From Accumulibacter sp. (GTDB lineage: Bacteria > Pseudomonadota > Gammaproteobacteria > Burkholderiales > Rhodocyclaceae): 64,000 bases of DNA. A program made the translations under genes and the position numbers. This document shows positions 25,806 through 35,763 of the stretch, piece by piece (positions within the stretch are counted from its first letter, which is position 1; the number at the start of each line of letters is the position of its first letter). The DNA is taken from NCBI RefSeq assembly GCF_023806635.1, contig NZ_JAMTDQ010000090.1:1-64000 (forward strand), given 5' to 3'. Below the pieces are notes generated by a model, which saw only the letters and a list, made by a program, of their open reading frames with translations, was not told where the DNA came from and made no database searches.

Positions 25806-27440
25806 ATGGCCCGCATCATCCCCGACGGCTGGCGCGAACTCTCGGTCACCGGGGGCGCGCAGCGCGAGATCGAAACGCTCGCCCTCCTCGCCGCCGGCCT
25901 GCCCGACGCGTATTCGGTGTATCACGCCGTGCACTGGACCGCGACCGAAGGGCGCCAGGCCATTTTCGGCGAGATCGACTTCGCCGTGGTCAACCTCGCC
26001 GGCGACATCCTGCTGATCGAACAGAAGAGCGGTTTCCTCGGCGAAACCGCCGCGGGGCTGGTCAAGCAGTACCCCGGGCGGTCGAAGAGCGTCCCCGTGC
26101 AGATCTCGCGCATGGTCGGCAAGCTGCGCGGCAAGCTCGCCAGCCGCGCCGACATCCCCTCGGTGCACACCGATGCCCTGCTCTACTGCCCGGATTACAC
26201 GGTCCGCAACCCGGAAACCGCCGGCCTCGTCCGCGAGCGCATCGTCGACGCCAGCACGCGCGAGCAGCTGTGCCGCATCATCCAGGAACTGCTGCCGGCG
26301 CGCGCGAAGACGCCCGCGACGCCGAAAGTCGACGCCTTCCTGCGCGACCTGATCCAGCTCGACAGCGACGTCAGCGCGCTCATGGGACAGGCGCGCAAGC
26401 TCGTCACGCGGGTTTCCGGCGGCCTCGCCCAGTGGGCGCGGCGGCTCGAATTCGAGCCCTTCCGGCTGCGCATCACCGGCACGGCCGGATCGGGCAAGAC
26501 GCAGCTCGCGCTGGCTGAATACCGCGCCACCATCGAGGCCGGCAAACGGCCGCTCTACGTCTGCTTCAACCGCCCGCTGGCCGACCATTTCAAGCGCATT
26601 GCCCCGCGCGGCGGCGTCGCCTGCACCTTCCACCAGCTCTGCGACCAACGGCTGCGCGACGCCGGCAAGAAACCGGACTTCAGCGCGCCCGACGCCTTCG
26701 AGCGCCTGCAGCAAAGCGCCGCGGCACTGCCGGTGGACGCCGCCTTCGTCTTCGACACGATCATCGTCGACGAGGGCCAGGACATCTCCGAGACGTGGCG
26801 CGATTTCATCTTCCGCCATGCCCGGGCCGATGCGCGCCTCCTCTGGCTGGAAGACCCGATGCAGAACCTCTACGGGCGCCCGCCGACGCCGCTGCCGGGC
26901 TGGGTGACGCTGCGCTCGCAGAGCAACTACCGCAGCCCGCGGCCGATCGTCGAGCTGCTGCGTCGCCTGCTCCCCGGCGAACCCGCGATCGAGGCCGCCT
27001 CGCCGATCGCCGCCGACGAGATCGAGTTCCTCGACTATGCCGACACCGCCGGCCTGTTCGCGCGCATCAAGGAAGCCATCCGCATCTGCTACTCGGCGGG
27101 CTTCAGGAAGCACGACCTCGCCATCGTCAGCTACCACGGCCGCGAGCGCTCGCAGCTGATGGCCCTCGACCGGCTCGGCCAGACCAGCCTGCGCCACTTC
27201 ACCGGCAACTACGATCTCTTCGGGCAGCCGGTGTACACGGATGGCGACGTACTGGTCGAATCGGTCTACCGCTTCAAGGGCCAGTCCGCGCCCGCGGTGA
27301 TCCTCGCCGAGGTCGACTTCGAGGCGCTCGACGACCGGGCGGTGCGGAAGCTCTTCGTCGGCGCGACGCGCAGCTCGATGAAGCTGATCCTCGTCGTGCA
27401 AGAGAGGTCCGCCGCGCGGCTGCTCGAGTGCATGGGCTGA
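25806..27440 (+). CDS. nuclease (NERD-like)-UvrD-type helicase fusion protein
   Basis: A 544-aa protein. N-terminal part (1-about 180) resembles NERD nuclease domains: GEIDFAVVN...ILLIEQKSG carries the D...E-x-K of PD-(D/E)XK. From about 220 on it is an SF1 helicase: Walker A GTAGSGKTQLALAEY, FHQLCD, Walker B TIIVDEGQDISETW, a SNYRS motif, VYRFKGQSAPAVIL and LFVGATRS. ATG at 25806 with GGCAGGAG ahead. Such proteins are common in defence islands and may cut and unwind foreign DNA; the exact role is not known. It marks the left border of the accessory region here. The codon pattern is still like the host. Confidence 0.85.
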   Translation: MARIIPDGWRELSVTGGAQREIETLALLAAGLPDAYSVYHAVHWTATEGRQAIFGEIDFAVVNLAGDILLIEQKSGFLGETAAGLVKQYPGRSKSVPVQISRMVGKLRGKLASRADIPSVHTDALLYCPDYTVRNPETAGLVRERIVDASTREQLCRIIQELLPARAKTPATPKVDAFLRDLIQLDSDVSALMGQARKLVTRVSGGLAQWARRLEFEPFRLRITGTAGSGKTQLALAEYRATIEAGKRPLYVCFNRPLADHFKRIAPRGGVACTFHQLCDQRLRDAGKKPDFSAPDAFERLQQSAAALPVDAAFVFDTIIVDEGQDISETWRDFIFRHARADARLLWLEDPMQNLYGRPPTPLPGWVTLRSQSNYRSPRPIVELLRRLLPGEPAIEAASPIAADEIEFLDYADTAGLFARIKEAIRICYSAGFRKHDLAIVSYHGRERSQLMALDRLGQTSLRHFTGNYDLFGQPVYTDGDVLVESVYRFKGQSAPAVILAEVDFEALDDRAVRKLFVGATRSSMKLILVVQERSAARLLECMG

Positions 27441-27553
27441 GCGGTTTTCGGCAGGAGGATCATCCTGCGGGCCTGGCGGTGCTTGGCCTGCCGGCATCGG
27501 CCGGCAGTGGCGCAGGAAGGACAGGAGGCCCGGCGACGGCCAAGACACCCGTA

Positions 27554-28000
27554 TCAGAGACTGAAAATGACGCTCATCGGGCGACTGCCTTCGTGTGACC
27601 GGTAGCGGACCTTGCCGATATAGACGAAAGGAGCGCCCTTACCACCCTGCAGCTTCGTCTCCCGCACGAAGAGGTGAATACGGATGCCCAACATCTCGTG
27701 CTGGATCAGTTCCTGTCCGCGCTTGCTGGTCGGAGTCGTGGCGTTCTGGCTTTGCCAGTGGAAGGTGTTCGCGTCGATCCAGTAGTCGTGATAGCGGTTT
27801 TGATCGGCCTTGCCTTGTTTGTTGAGCGTCACCAGCAGCACGTGGATCTTCTGCTCGTTGAGAACAATATGGCCGACGTTCCAGTTGCCGGGATTGAAGG
27901 TCTCGCCGAATAGGCTCGGAATCTGTTCGCGATCGAAGCTCTCGCCCAAGACGAAATCCAGTGGATCGACGAGGGCCTTGAGTCGCGCCAGCGTTCGCAC
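27554..28000 (-). pseudogene. C-terminal remnant of a DUF3427-type helicase/restriction protein
   Basis: The 148-codon frame matches the C-terminal DUF3427 domain of large DEAD/DEAH helicases with nuclease domains: VTLNKQGK...YHDYWIDANTFHWQSQNATTP, then IHLFVRETK, FVYIGKVRYRSHEGSRPMSV. The rest of the roughly 1000-residue protein is absent: the frame stays open to about 28158 but without any similarity I can see, and then the sigma-factor gene promoter region begins. The start given is a GTG, not a proven one. The break is probably where the sigma/Mza block was inserted or where a deletion joined two islands. Confidence 0.7.
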
Positions 28001-28107
28001 GACAATGCCATCTGTACATGAAATAACAATCAGATAGGTCCGTTTTGTCCACAGAGGCTGTGACGCGCATCGAGACTGAACCTCACAAGCGGGACTCCGC
28101 CAGAATT

Positions 28108-28120
28108 CTGAACTGTTCAG
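28108..28120. promoter_or_regulatory. 13-bp palindrome, possible operator of the defence operon
   Basis: CTGAAC-T-GTTCAG is a perfect inverted repeat, 119 bp before the sigma-factor gene. It is not a LexA box (that needs CTGT-N8-ACAG). It is a candidate site for an unknown repressor. Confidence 0.35.
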
Positions 28121-28238
28121 GAGAGGTGGCCAAGTACCTCGGCAACGCCTGTCGATCGCTTCATCTCACGTCAGTCAGAATTGATGGAATCATGAGTGCT
28201 GGCCCGCTAGCAGAGCATCCGGCATCAGGAGGAGGGGC

Positions 28239-30395
28239 TTGAACGATCGTCCAGCTCACTGCAGAAAGGCCCTCAATCCGCTTCTCAAGATGGCCGTGCT
28301 GGCCGGCGTCCAGACCGCAGTCCGCCTCCACATCCGGCGGGGGGACGACGTCAACGCCACCGATGACCGGGGACGTTCAGCCCTGATTCTGGCAGTCTCA
28401 CGCGGGCATACCGAAACCTGCCGCCTTCTTCTGGAGGCTGGAGCAGATCCCCGCATCCTCGACAATGACGGCAACGATGCCGTTGCGCTCGCGAAAGGCG
28501 CCGGCAGGATCGAACTCGCATTGCTGCTAGGCCAATATCTGTCCGTGTCGCCGAAAACGCAAACCGGAGAGATACCGAGATTCGGGCCCGCGTCGGTCGA
28601 CGGCGACAATAGGGCGTTCTCGGACGAGGCCCGCATCGACCTGTCAGCCTGGGAGGCAGAGGAGGAATCCGAGCCGCCACCCAGCGACGAGCAATGCCTG
28701 GCAACGGCCTCGGCACTCCAGCGGGACATCTCGGCCCATGTTCCAATAGATGCCGACGAAGATTGGTCGGACGTCGACATCGACCTGCCGAACATCCAGA
28801 AGGGCCCCAGGCGCCGAAATCCCTTGGACGATGACAACCGCGATGCCGCACGGCACCTTTTCCTTGTCGGCCTGCGGGACGGCAATGTGCCGCGGAGACG
28901 CATCGCCGAGGTGGCTCTCGGAACTGATGGTGAACCGGACGTTGAGCTTGACGGGCGCCTGTCACTTGCGCTCGGAGACCTTGGCGTCGTCATAGACGAG
29001 GAAGACTGGGAATGGCGTGATCCTGTCTTCATGGATGAGGAATCGGAACGGCTGGCCAACGATGCCCTCACTTTCCTCACCGAACTGACGTACCAGGACA
29101 ATGATCCCCTGCGGCTGTACGTCAAGGACATGGGGACTGAAAGCCTGCTCTCGCGTGAGGACGAGGCCGCGCTTGGACGGGAAATGGAAGCGGGACTTGA
29201 GAATGCCGTCGCTGTCGTCGCAGGTTGCATTCCAGCTGTCGAGGAAATTCTCAAGGTGGCTGGCGAAATCGGGTGTGGCGACATGTCGCTTCGGATCATG
29301 GTCGACAGGGATGCGGTCCCCCAGATGGGGCACCGTGAGATCGACGACTTCATGCCGGGCGAGGAAGTGGTTGGCTGGGGAGGCCCTGACGAGGACAAAG
29401 ACGGAGATGATGATGCCGCGGAGGAACGCGCGGCACCTCCAGACTTCCTCTCCCGCATCGACGCCGTTCGCAGACTGCTTCCCGGCATGCCGCAGGCCGG
29501 CAGCGACACCATGGTCGATCTGCTGCGAGGACTCGGGCTGACCTGGGCATTCCTGGAACATCTCCGCGACGTGCTGGGACGAACCGGAGCCGATCCGGCC
29601 ACCCACCGGACATTGTCCTTGGCGCTCGACAGGGCGGGCAGGGCAAGACGCCGCATGACTGAAGCAAACCTGAGGCTGGTCGTTTCCATCGCCAAAAGAT
29701 ACAGCCGCAGAGGGTTGCCCTTCCTCGACCTGATCCAGGAAGGAAATATCGGCCTGATGAAGGCTGTCGAGAAATTCGAGTACCGGCGCGGCTTCAAGTT
29801 TTCGACCTACGCCACTTGGTGGATCCGTCAGGCAGTCACGCGCGCAATTGCCGATCAGGCGCGTCTTGTCCGCGTGCCGGTGCACATGGTCGAGACGATC
29901 AACCAGGTTGAACGGGCACGCGAGCAGATCGAAGCGGTAACCGGTCGTTCGGAGGATCTCCGTGCGATTGCCGACCTCTTGGCGATCCCGGTCGGAAAGG
30001 TCGCAAAGGCCCTCAGGGCATCAGGTGAAACCGTGTCCCTCGAAGCGTCGACCGGAGAAGAGGACGGTTCGACCATAGAGGAAACCTTGGTGGCTACAAC
30101 GTCGGAACCCGAGGAATGGGCAATGCATCGTGCCCTGCGCGAGGCGCTGGACCGACAGCTCGCCAGTCTGTCTCCCAGGGAGGCCAAAGTGTTGCGGATG
30201 CGCTGCGGCCTCGATGACGGCCATGACCGGACTCTGGAGGAGGTGGGGCAGGCATATGGCGTCACGCGGGAACGCATCCGCCAGATTGAAGCCAAGGCCC
30301 TGCGCAGGTTGCGGCACCCCTCCCGTGCCGACAGCTTGCGGCCGTTCCTCCCCGGTTCAGGAAACACCAAACAGGAAGAGGACGATGAATCCTAG
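28239..30395 (+). CDS. ankyrin-repeat/sigma70 fusion protein (first gene of the Mza-type operon)
   Basis: A 718-aa protein with no standard counterpart. Residues 15-100 hold ankyrin repeats ([40 protein letters not shown]). Residues 197-275 look like a sigma 1.1-type acidic domain. Region 1.2 is at 288-320 ([21 protein letters not shown]). An acidic insert (350-400) precedes region 2 at 470-550 ([37 protein letters not shown]); region 3 is at 551-625 and region 4 at 643-696 with [20 protein letters not shown]. All DNA- and core-binding parts look intact, so it should work as an RpoD-like sigma factor. Start codon TTG at 28239 behind GGAGGAGGGG. Its end overlaps the MutL gene by 11 nt. GC is lower than in the flanks. 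It may correspond to mzaA. Confidence 0.85.
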   Translation: MNDRPAHCRKALNPLLKMAVLAGVQTAVRLHIRRGDDVNATDDRGRSALILAVSRGHTETCRLLLEAGADPRILDNDGNDAVALAKGAGRIELALLLGQYLSVSPKTQTGEIPRFGPASVDGDNRAFSDEARIDLSAWEAEEESEPPPSDEQCLATASALQRDISAHVPIDADEDWSDVDIDLPNIQKGPRRRNPLDDDNRDAARHLFLVGLRDGNVPRRRIAEVALGTDGEPDVELDGRLSLALGDLGVVIDEEDWEWRDPVFMDEESERLANDALTFLTELTYQDNDPLRLYVKDMGTESLLSREDEAALGREMEAGLENAVAVVAGCIPAVEEILKVAGEIGCGDMSLRIMVDRDAVPQMGHREIDDFMPGEEVVGWGGPDEDKDGDDDAAEERAAPPDFLSRIDAVRRLLPGMPQAGSDTMVDLLRGLGLTWAFLEHLRDVLGRTGADPATHRTLSLALDRAGRARRRMTEANLRLVVSIAKRYSRRGLPFLDLIQEGNIGLMKAVEKFEYRRGFKFSTYATWWIRQAVTRAIADQARLVRVPVHMVETINQVERAREQIEAVTGRSEDLRAIADLLAIPVGKVAKALRASGETVSLEASTGEEDGSTIEETLVATTSEPEEWAMHRALREALDRQLASLSPREAKVLRMRCGLDDGHDRTLEEVGQAYGVTRERIRQIEAKALRRLRHPSRADSLRPFLPGSGNTKQEEDDES

Positions 30396-31902
30396 CAAGT
30401 CCCGCCATGCTCCTCCAAAGGCAGGCGCCATGATTGAAGCCCTGCGAGGTCTTGGCTATTCGACGGCCACCGCGTTGGCCGACCTCATCGACAACAGTAT
30501 CGCCGCAGGTGGGAACCTCGTGGATATCCAGTTCTCCTGGAAAGGATCGGCGAGCACCATCGCCGTTCTTGACAACGGCGAAGGAATGGATGAGGGCGAG
30601 CTTGATCTGGCCATGCGCCTCGGAGAGAAGAGCCCTCTCGACCAGCGTGCTGCCCACGACCTCGGCCGGTTCGGGCTTGGTCTCAAAACTGCATCATTCT
30701 CGCAGTGCCGAAGGCTGACTGTAGCCAGTCGCAAGGCGGGAAAGACGAACTGTCTGCGGTGGGATCTGGATGTCGTGGCGGCCAGCGACGATGACGGCTG
30801 GCATCTCCTTGAAGGACCCGCCGAAGGCTCTGAGGCACTGCTGAGTTCACTGGATTCCCCGGAACATGGCACGCTCGTGCTCTGGGAAATCCCTGACAGG
30901 ATCGTCACTCCCGGTTTTGCCGAGCAGGACTTCCTCGACCTGGTCGACCGGATAGAGCGGCACCTTGCCATGGTCTTCCACCGCTTTCTCTGCGGGCCAC
31001 GACCCAGGTTGCATCTGGCCATCAATGGCCGTCCGGTCCGACCGTGGGATCCATTTCTCATTGGGCATGCAGCCACCTGGTCATCGCCTGTCGAGCGCAT
31101 TGCTGCCGACGGCGGACTGGTGGAAGTTCAGTGCTACGTGCTGCCGCACAAGGATCGCCTCGATGCGCACGAGCACGACGCGGCGGCCGGACCTGACGGC
31201 TGGACGGCACAACAGGGCTTCTACGTGTACCGGAACGAGCGTCTTCTCGTCGCGGGAAGCTGGCTGGGCCTTGGGCGGGGACGTTCCTGGACAAAGGAGG
31301 AGGCCCACCGCCTGGCACGAATCAGGCTGGATATTCCGAATACAGCTGACGCCGAATGGAAGATTGATGTCCGCAAGTCTACTGCGCGGCCACCGGTATC
31401 CATTCGCGAGCGTCTCAACCGGCTCGCCGAAGATACCCGGGAGCGAGCACGCCGCGTCTTCGCCCACAGAGGGCAGCCGGTACGGACCGGCAACGGCGGG
31501 CCCCTCCTCCAAGCATGGCGCGCAGAGCACTTCAAAGGGGGGATTCGCTACCGGATCGACATCGATCACGCCGCAGTGAGGGCAGTCCTCGACGATGCCG
31601 GCCCCATGGAGGCCCAGGTTCGGGCCATGCTGCGCGTCATCGAAGAAACCATCCCAGTGCAACGAATCTGGCTGGACACCACCGAGGCGCGCGAAACGCC
31701 GCGCACCGGCTTTGCCGGAGAACCGTCGGAGGAAATCATCCCGGTACTCTCGGTCATATACAGGAACATGGTGTTGCGCAATGGAATGTCACCGGCACGT
31801 GCAAGGGAGCAACTCCTGCGTACCGAACCCTTTAATGCCCACCCGGATCTCGTGGCTGCCCTTCCCGACGAACCTACCCCCCCAAGAGTAATAGAAAGAT
31901 GA
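30385..31902 (+). CDS. mzaB: MutL/MORC-like GHKL ATPase (MzaB type)
   Basis: A 505-aa GHKL ATPase. Box [14 protein letters not shown] (N37), box G1 [13 protein letters not shown] (D63, G65), box G2 [14 protein letters not shown] (94-107), and a following S5-fold region with a conserved Lys in [12 protein letters not shown]. It is not a mismatch-repair MutL: the C-terminal dimer/endonuclease domain is absent. Homologues sit in restriction-like loci beside Z1 helicases, DUF4420 nucleases and methylases (Iyer, Abhiman and Aravind) and are part of the antiphage Mza system. ATG 30385 overlaps the sigma gene; the end overlaps the next gene as ATGA. Confidence 0.88.
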   Translation: MNPSKSRHAPPKAGAMIEALRGLGYSTATALADLIDNSIAAGGNLVDIQFSWKGSASTIAVLDNGEGMDEGELDLAMRLGEKSPLDQRAAHDLGRFGLGLKTASFSQCRRLTVASRKAGKTNCLRWDLDVVAASDDDGWHLLEGPAEGSEALLSSLDSPEHGTLVLWEIPDRIVTPGFAEQDFLDLVDRIERHLAMVFHRFLCGPRPRLHLAINGRPVRPWDPFLIGHAATWSSPVERIAADGGLVEVQCYVLPHKDRLDAHEHDAAAGPDGWTAQQGFYVYRNERLLVAGSWLGLGRGRSWTKEEAHRLARIRLDIPNTADAEWKIDVRKSTARPPVSIRERLNRLAEDTRERARRVFAHRGQPVRTGNGGPLLQAWRAEHFKGGIRYRIDIDHAAVRAVLDDAGPMEAQVRAMLRVIEETIPVQRIWLDTTEARETPRTGFAGEPSEEIIPVLSVIYRNMVLRNGMSPARAREQLLRTEPFNAHPDLVAALPDEPTPPRVIER

Positions 31903-34757
31903 CGACAGCAGCAGAGGAAAACAGGCAGAGGGTGGTCAAATTTGTCCAGGAGCTTCTGCTCGACGAGGAGGATCGGTCCGCCATTACGCCGGCGCTCATT
32001 GCCGGGAAGATCGACATGATCGTAGCGATGAAGCCAAAGTGGGGCGAGGAACTGGATCGGGATGCCGTGACGGACGAGCTCATCCGTCGTTTCAGCTTAT
32101 GGATCGGACAAGACACGACGCTCAAGAGCGATGCCGGACACGAGCCATGGTTGACCTCGTCCAGGAAGCAGGACTGGCGGTACTGGCAACGCTACCGGGA
32201 GTGGCTGGAGCGGAAGATTTCCTGGAAGGCAGTCGAGGCTCTGGATCAGTCGACGGATGCAGTCCTCGGCCTTCTTGAGGACCCCAGCCGGGAAGGTCGC
32301 TGGGATCGGCGGGGACTTGTCGTCGGCCATGTGCAGTCCGGCAAGACGGGCAACTACACCGGTCTTATCTGCAAGGCGGCAGATGCAGGCTACAAGATAG
32401 TCATCGTCCTCGCCGGGCTGCACAACAATCTGAGATCGCAAACCCAGATGCGTCTTGATGAGGGCTTCCTCGGCTATGAAACTAAGCCTGTGCCTGACGA
32501 CATCAGGATCATTGGTGTGGGGGAGATCGACGGTGATCCGAGCATCCGTCCGAACTACGCCACGAATCGCTCCGACAAGGGGGACTTCAACACCTCGGCA
32601 GCCAAGAGCCTTGGCATTACGCCGGAACAACGGCCTTGGCTGTTCGTGGTGAAGAAGAACAAGACGGTGCTCGAAAGGCTATACCGCTGGATCCGGAATC
32701 ATGTGGCCAACATGCAGGATCCCGAGACCGGCATAAAGGTCGTGACCCATCTCCCGCTGATGCTAATCGACGATGAGGCCGATCACGCCTCCGTCGATAC
32801 CGGGGAACAGATATTCGATGCCGAGGGCAAACCCGATGAGGAGCACGAACCGACCGCCATCAATAGCCGCATCCGCAGGATCCTCCACTCCTTCTCCCGC
32901 TCGGCCTATGTCGGGTATACGGCTACACCCTTTGCCAACATCTTCATCCACGAAAGGGGCGCAACGCGCGAGGAGGGGCCGGATCTTTTCCCCTCTTCCT
33001 TCATCATCAACCTCGCAGCTCCCTCCAACTACGTCGGCCCTGCAAAGGTCTTCGGACTGCTTTCACCGGAAGGTCGCCGCGGCGGGCTGCCATTGGTCCG
33101 TCAGATCGACGACTATGCAACCGACGATGGTCGCGGCGGGTGGATGCCGCAAAGACACAAGAACGGCCACATCCCGCTCCATAACGGCATTGATGGCCTG
33201 CCTCCCTCCCTCGTCGAGGCAATCGACGCCTTCCTCCTCGCCTGTGCGGCCCGGCGCATTCGCGGCCAGGGCAACGACCACTGCTCAATGCTGGTACACG
33301 TCACACGCTTCAATGCTGTTCAGAGGGACGTTTACCGACAAGTCGAGGAGCATGTCCGCCATCTGCGCCAGAGAATCCTTCGGCAGATTGATCACGAAGA
33401 CGCTATCGCGCGCCTCAAGGCACTCTGGGAGAACGATTTCGTGCCCACGTGCGAAGCCATCCCCGCTGTTCAGTCCGATCTGGCCGCGCCGAGGAATCTG
33501 GCATGGGACGAGGTCCTGCCAGTGCTGCGAGAGACCATCGCGGATATCGAGATCAGGATGATCAACGGCACGGCCAAGGACGCACTGGATTATGCCGAAC
33601 GCCACGCTACTGGTCTCAAAGTCATTGCCATCGGGGGCGACAAGCTCGCCCGCGGACTGACTCTGGAGGGGCTTTGCGTCAGCTACTTCCTGCGGGCGTC
33701 AAGGATGTACGACACGCTCATGCAGATGGGACGCTGGTTCGGATATCGCCCTGGCTACCTCGACCTGTGTCGCCTATATACGACTGCTGAGCTCTCCGAG
33801 TGGTTCGGGCATATCGCCGCCGCCGCCGAGGAACTGCGCGAGGAATTCGATCTGATGGCGGCAACCGGTGCGACTCCGAGGGAGTACGGCCTCAAGGTGC
33901 AGTCCCACCCCGTGCTGATGGTTACCTCTCGCCTCAAGATGCGTGCTGCGCGGAACCTGTTGCTCTCGTTCAGCGGGCAGCTTCTTGAAACCGTATCCCT
34001 CTACCGTGATTCCCAAGTGCTGGGGCGAAACCTCGAAGCTGCGGCACGACTGCTGTCCGGCCTCGGCAAGCCGGAAATTGATCCGGTCCGCATTCGTGCA
34101 GGTACTCGCCAGCAATGGAAGGGATTCCTGTGGAATGACGTTGCAGCGGCCGACGTGGTGGATTTCCTGACGGCCTACAGGACGCACCCTGAGGCATACA
34201 AGGTGAACAGCGCCCTGCTCGCCGAATTCGTTCGGTCGATGGCCGCTGCCGATGAGCTGACACACTGGACGGTTGCGGTCATTGGTGGCGGCGAGGGTGG
34301 CGCCTGCGAGATCTGTAGCGGCATCCGCGTGGACATGCTCAAGCGCGTCAACAATGGTCCTTATGAGAACCGGTACTCGATCGGCCGCCTGATGTCATCT
34401 CGCGATGAAGCCATCGATCTAGACGAAACCGCCTGGGCATCAGCTCTTTCGGTGACGCGCGACTCTTGGCACGCGGACCCGGCGAGGCTTCGGGAAAGCA
34501 AGGAGCCGGACACCCCGAACGGGCCGGCCGTCCGCAAGGTTCGGGGATTCGGGGCAGACGGTGTGGCTCCACATCCGGAACGAGGTGTGCTGCTGCTCTA
34601 TGTGCTCGACCCAATGAAGGCAGACGCAGGCCTCCCCGCGGACACGCCGCCCGTCATTGGATTCGGTGTGAGCTTCCCGGGCAGCAACTCCGGTCTCAAG
34701 GTCGAATACAAGGTCAACAATGTCCTATGGGAGCAGGAATATGGCCCTGCAGAGTAG
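31899..34757 (+). CDS. mzaC: Z1-domain superfamily 2 helicase-like protein (MzaC type)
   Basis: A 952-aa protein. Helicase N-lobe: Walker A VGHVQSGKTGNYTG (143-154) and VLAGLHNNLRSQT; Walker B MLIDDEADHAS (about 287); motif YVGYTATPFANIF. The Z1 domain proper (about 570-650) has GGDKLARGLTLEG and TLMQMGRWFGYRPGY with the arginine finger region. Role in the family: ATP-driven DNA translocation or remodelling feeding the linked nuclease. ATG overlaps the MutL stop by 4 nt; the next gene starts within its last codons (17-nt overlap). Length is normal for Z1 proteins. Confidence 0.9.
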   Translation: MTTAAEENRQRVVKFVQELLLDEEDRSAITPALIAGKIDMIVAMKPKWGEELDRDAVTDELIRRFSLWIGQDTTLKSDAGHEPWLTSSRKQDWRYWQRYREWLERKISWKAVEALDQSTDAVLGLLEDPSREGRWDRRGLVVGHVQSGKTGNYTGLICKAADAGYKIVIVLAGLHNNLRSQTQMRLDEGFLGYETKPVPDDIRIIGVGEIDGDPSIRPNYATNRSDKGDFNTSAAKSLGITPEQRPWLFVVKKNKTVLERLYRWIRNHVANMQDPETGIKVVTHLPLMLIDDEADHASVDTGEQIFDAEGKPDEEHEPTAINSRIRRILHSFSRSAYVGYTATPFANIFIHERGATREEGPDLFPSSFIINLAAPSNYVGPAKVFGLLSPEGRRGGLPLVRQIDDYATDDGRGGWMPQRHKNGHIPLHNGIDGLPPSLVEAIDAFLLACAARRIRGQGNDHCSMLVHVTRFNAVQRDVYRQVEEHVRHLRQRILRQIDHEDAIARLKALWENDFVPTCEAIPAVQSDLAAPRNLAWDEVLPVLRETIADIEIRMINGTAKDALDYAERHATGLKVIAIGGDKLARGLTLEGLCVSYFLRASRMYDTLMQMGRWFGYRPGYLDLCRLYTTAELSEWFGHIAAAAEELREEFDLMAATGATPREYGLKVQSHPVLMVTSRLKMRAARNLLLSFSGQLLETVSLYRDSQVLGRNLEAAARLLSGLGKPEIDPVRIRAGTRQQWKGFLWNDVAAADVVDFLTAYRTHPEAYKVNSALLAEFVRSMAAADELTHWTVAVIGGGEGGACEICSGIRVDMLKRVNNGPYENRYSIGRLMSSRDEAIDLDETAWASALSVTRDSWHADPARLRESKEPDTPNGPAVRKVRGFGADGVAPHPERGVLLLYVLDPMKADAGLPADTPPVIGFGVSFPGSNSGLKVEYKVNNVLWEQEYGPAE

Positions 34758-35763
34758 GAGGGAAGAACTGCTCGCGGCTTGGCGCGCCCTGACCGGCAAC
34801 CAGGAAGGGGAAGGCTGGCGCACCATCCCAGTTGCCCATGGCGGACCATGCCGATTTCTTGCCGGGCGGCGCTTTCCGGGAAACGACGAGGCCCTGCTCG
34901 TGGGCTTCAATTCGGTGCGAGTACCGGCGGGCGACCATCTTCCCGAAGGCAGGGGATTTCTGGTGTCCAGGGCATCCCTTGCCGGGGCGGGTGCCGACCG
35001 CGTCTGGATCGCGCTCTGCCGGCAGAGTGCCGGCAGTCTTGACCTCTTCGCGATGATGACCGACGACGTGCTCACCACGATCCAGGGTCTTCGAGGCGCT
35101 GACGACGAGAGACTCTTCAACATATTCCTCGCGCGCATCAGGGCTTGGCAGGATTTCATGCGCCGAGGGGTAGATGGCGTCCTCTCCCCCGAGGCCGAGG
35201 TGGGCCTCTTCGGCGAGCTCGAATTCCTGCAAGACCTCATTTCGGCCGGTGTGCCTGCTGCCATCGCAGTCGACGCGTGGCAGGGGCCTCTGGACGGAAT
35301 TCAGGACTTCATCCTCGGACCGGGAGCGATCGAGGTCAAGAGCACGGTGTCCCCAAGCAGCTTTCCTGGAGCCGTAGGCTCCCTCGAACAACTGGACGAC
35401 TCGTTGACCCGGCCGATTTTCGTTGCCGGCATCCGGCTCGTACTGACCACTTCAGGAGGAACCCTTCCCGACCAGCTTGTCGGCCTGCGAAGACTCATGG
35501 CGAATGAGCCTGCCGCGCTGGAACTTTTCGGCGCACGCCTGCTTCACGCGGGATTTGTCGACGGGGTCGCTGATCGCTACACGCGCCGGTTCGTCCGAGT
35601 GTCGACACGGATGCTCCATGTCACTGACGACTTCCCCCGCCTGACACGGGCAAACGTCGCGATTGAAATCAGAAGGGCGCGTTACGAGATCGACCTCGAC
35701 CTGATATCCTCACGCGACCTGGAGATTGGGCACGTCCTCAGACAACTTGGGATGATTCAATAA
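34741..35763 (+). CDS. mzaD: DUF4420 PD-(D/E)XK motif protein (MzaD type)
   Basis: A 340-aa predicted restriction-type nuclease. The PD-(D/E)XK core is visible: E in GLFGELEFLQDL (about 162), then WQGPLDGIQDFIL with the Asp and IEVKST with E and K (about 195-200). Start ATG at 34741, inside the Z1 gene, is preferred over one 21 nt upstream because MALQSRREELLAAW starts the usual DUF4420 helix. The stop and the AIPR start overlap as TAATG. Within Mza this is the best candidate for the DNA-cutting subunit. Confidence 0.87.
   Translation: MALQSRREELLAAWRALTGNQEGEGWRTIPVAHGGPCRFLAGRRFPGNDEALLVGFNSVRVPAGDHLPEGRGFLVSRASLAGAGADRVWIALCRQSAGSLDLFAMMTDDVLTTIQGLRGADDERLFNIFLARIRAWQDFMRRGVDGVLSPEAEVGLFGELEFLQDLISAGVPAAIAVDAWQGPLDGIQDFILGPGAIEVKSTVSPSSFPGAVGSLEQLDDSLTRPIFVAGIRLVLTTSGGTLPDQLVGLRRLMANEPAALELFGARLLHAGFVDGVADRYTRRFVRVSTRMLHVTDDFPRLTRANVAIEIRRARYEIDLDLISSRDLEIGHVLRQLGMIQ

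Noticed and set aside
25677-27548. 623-codon frame opposite the nuclease-helicase gene
   Set aside because: Same type of shadow; the plus-strand gene has all helicase motifs.
28108-28120. LexA/SOS box
   Set aside because: CTGAAC-T-GTTCAG lacks the CTGT-N8-ACAG spacing.
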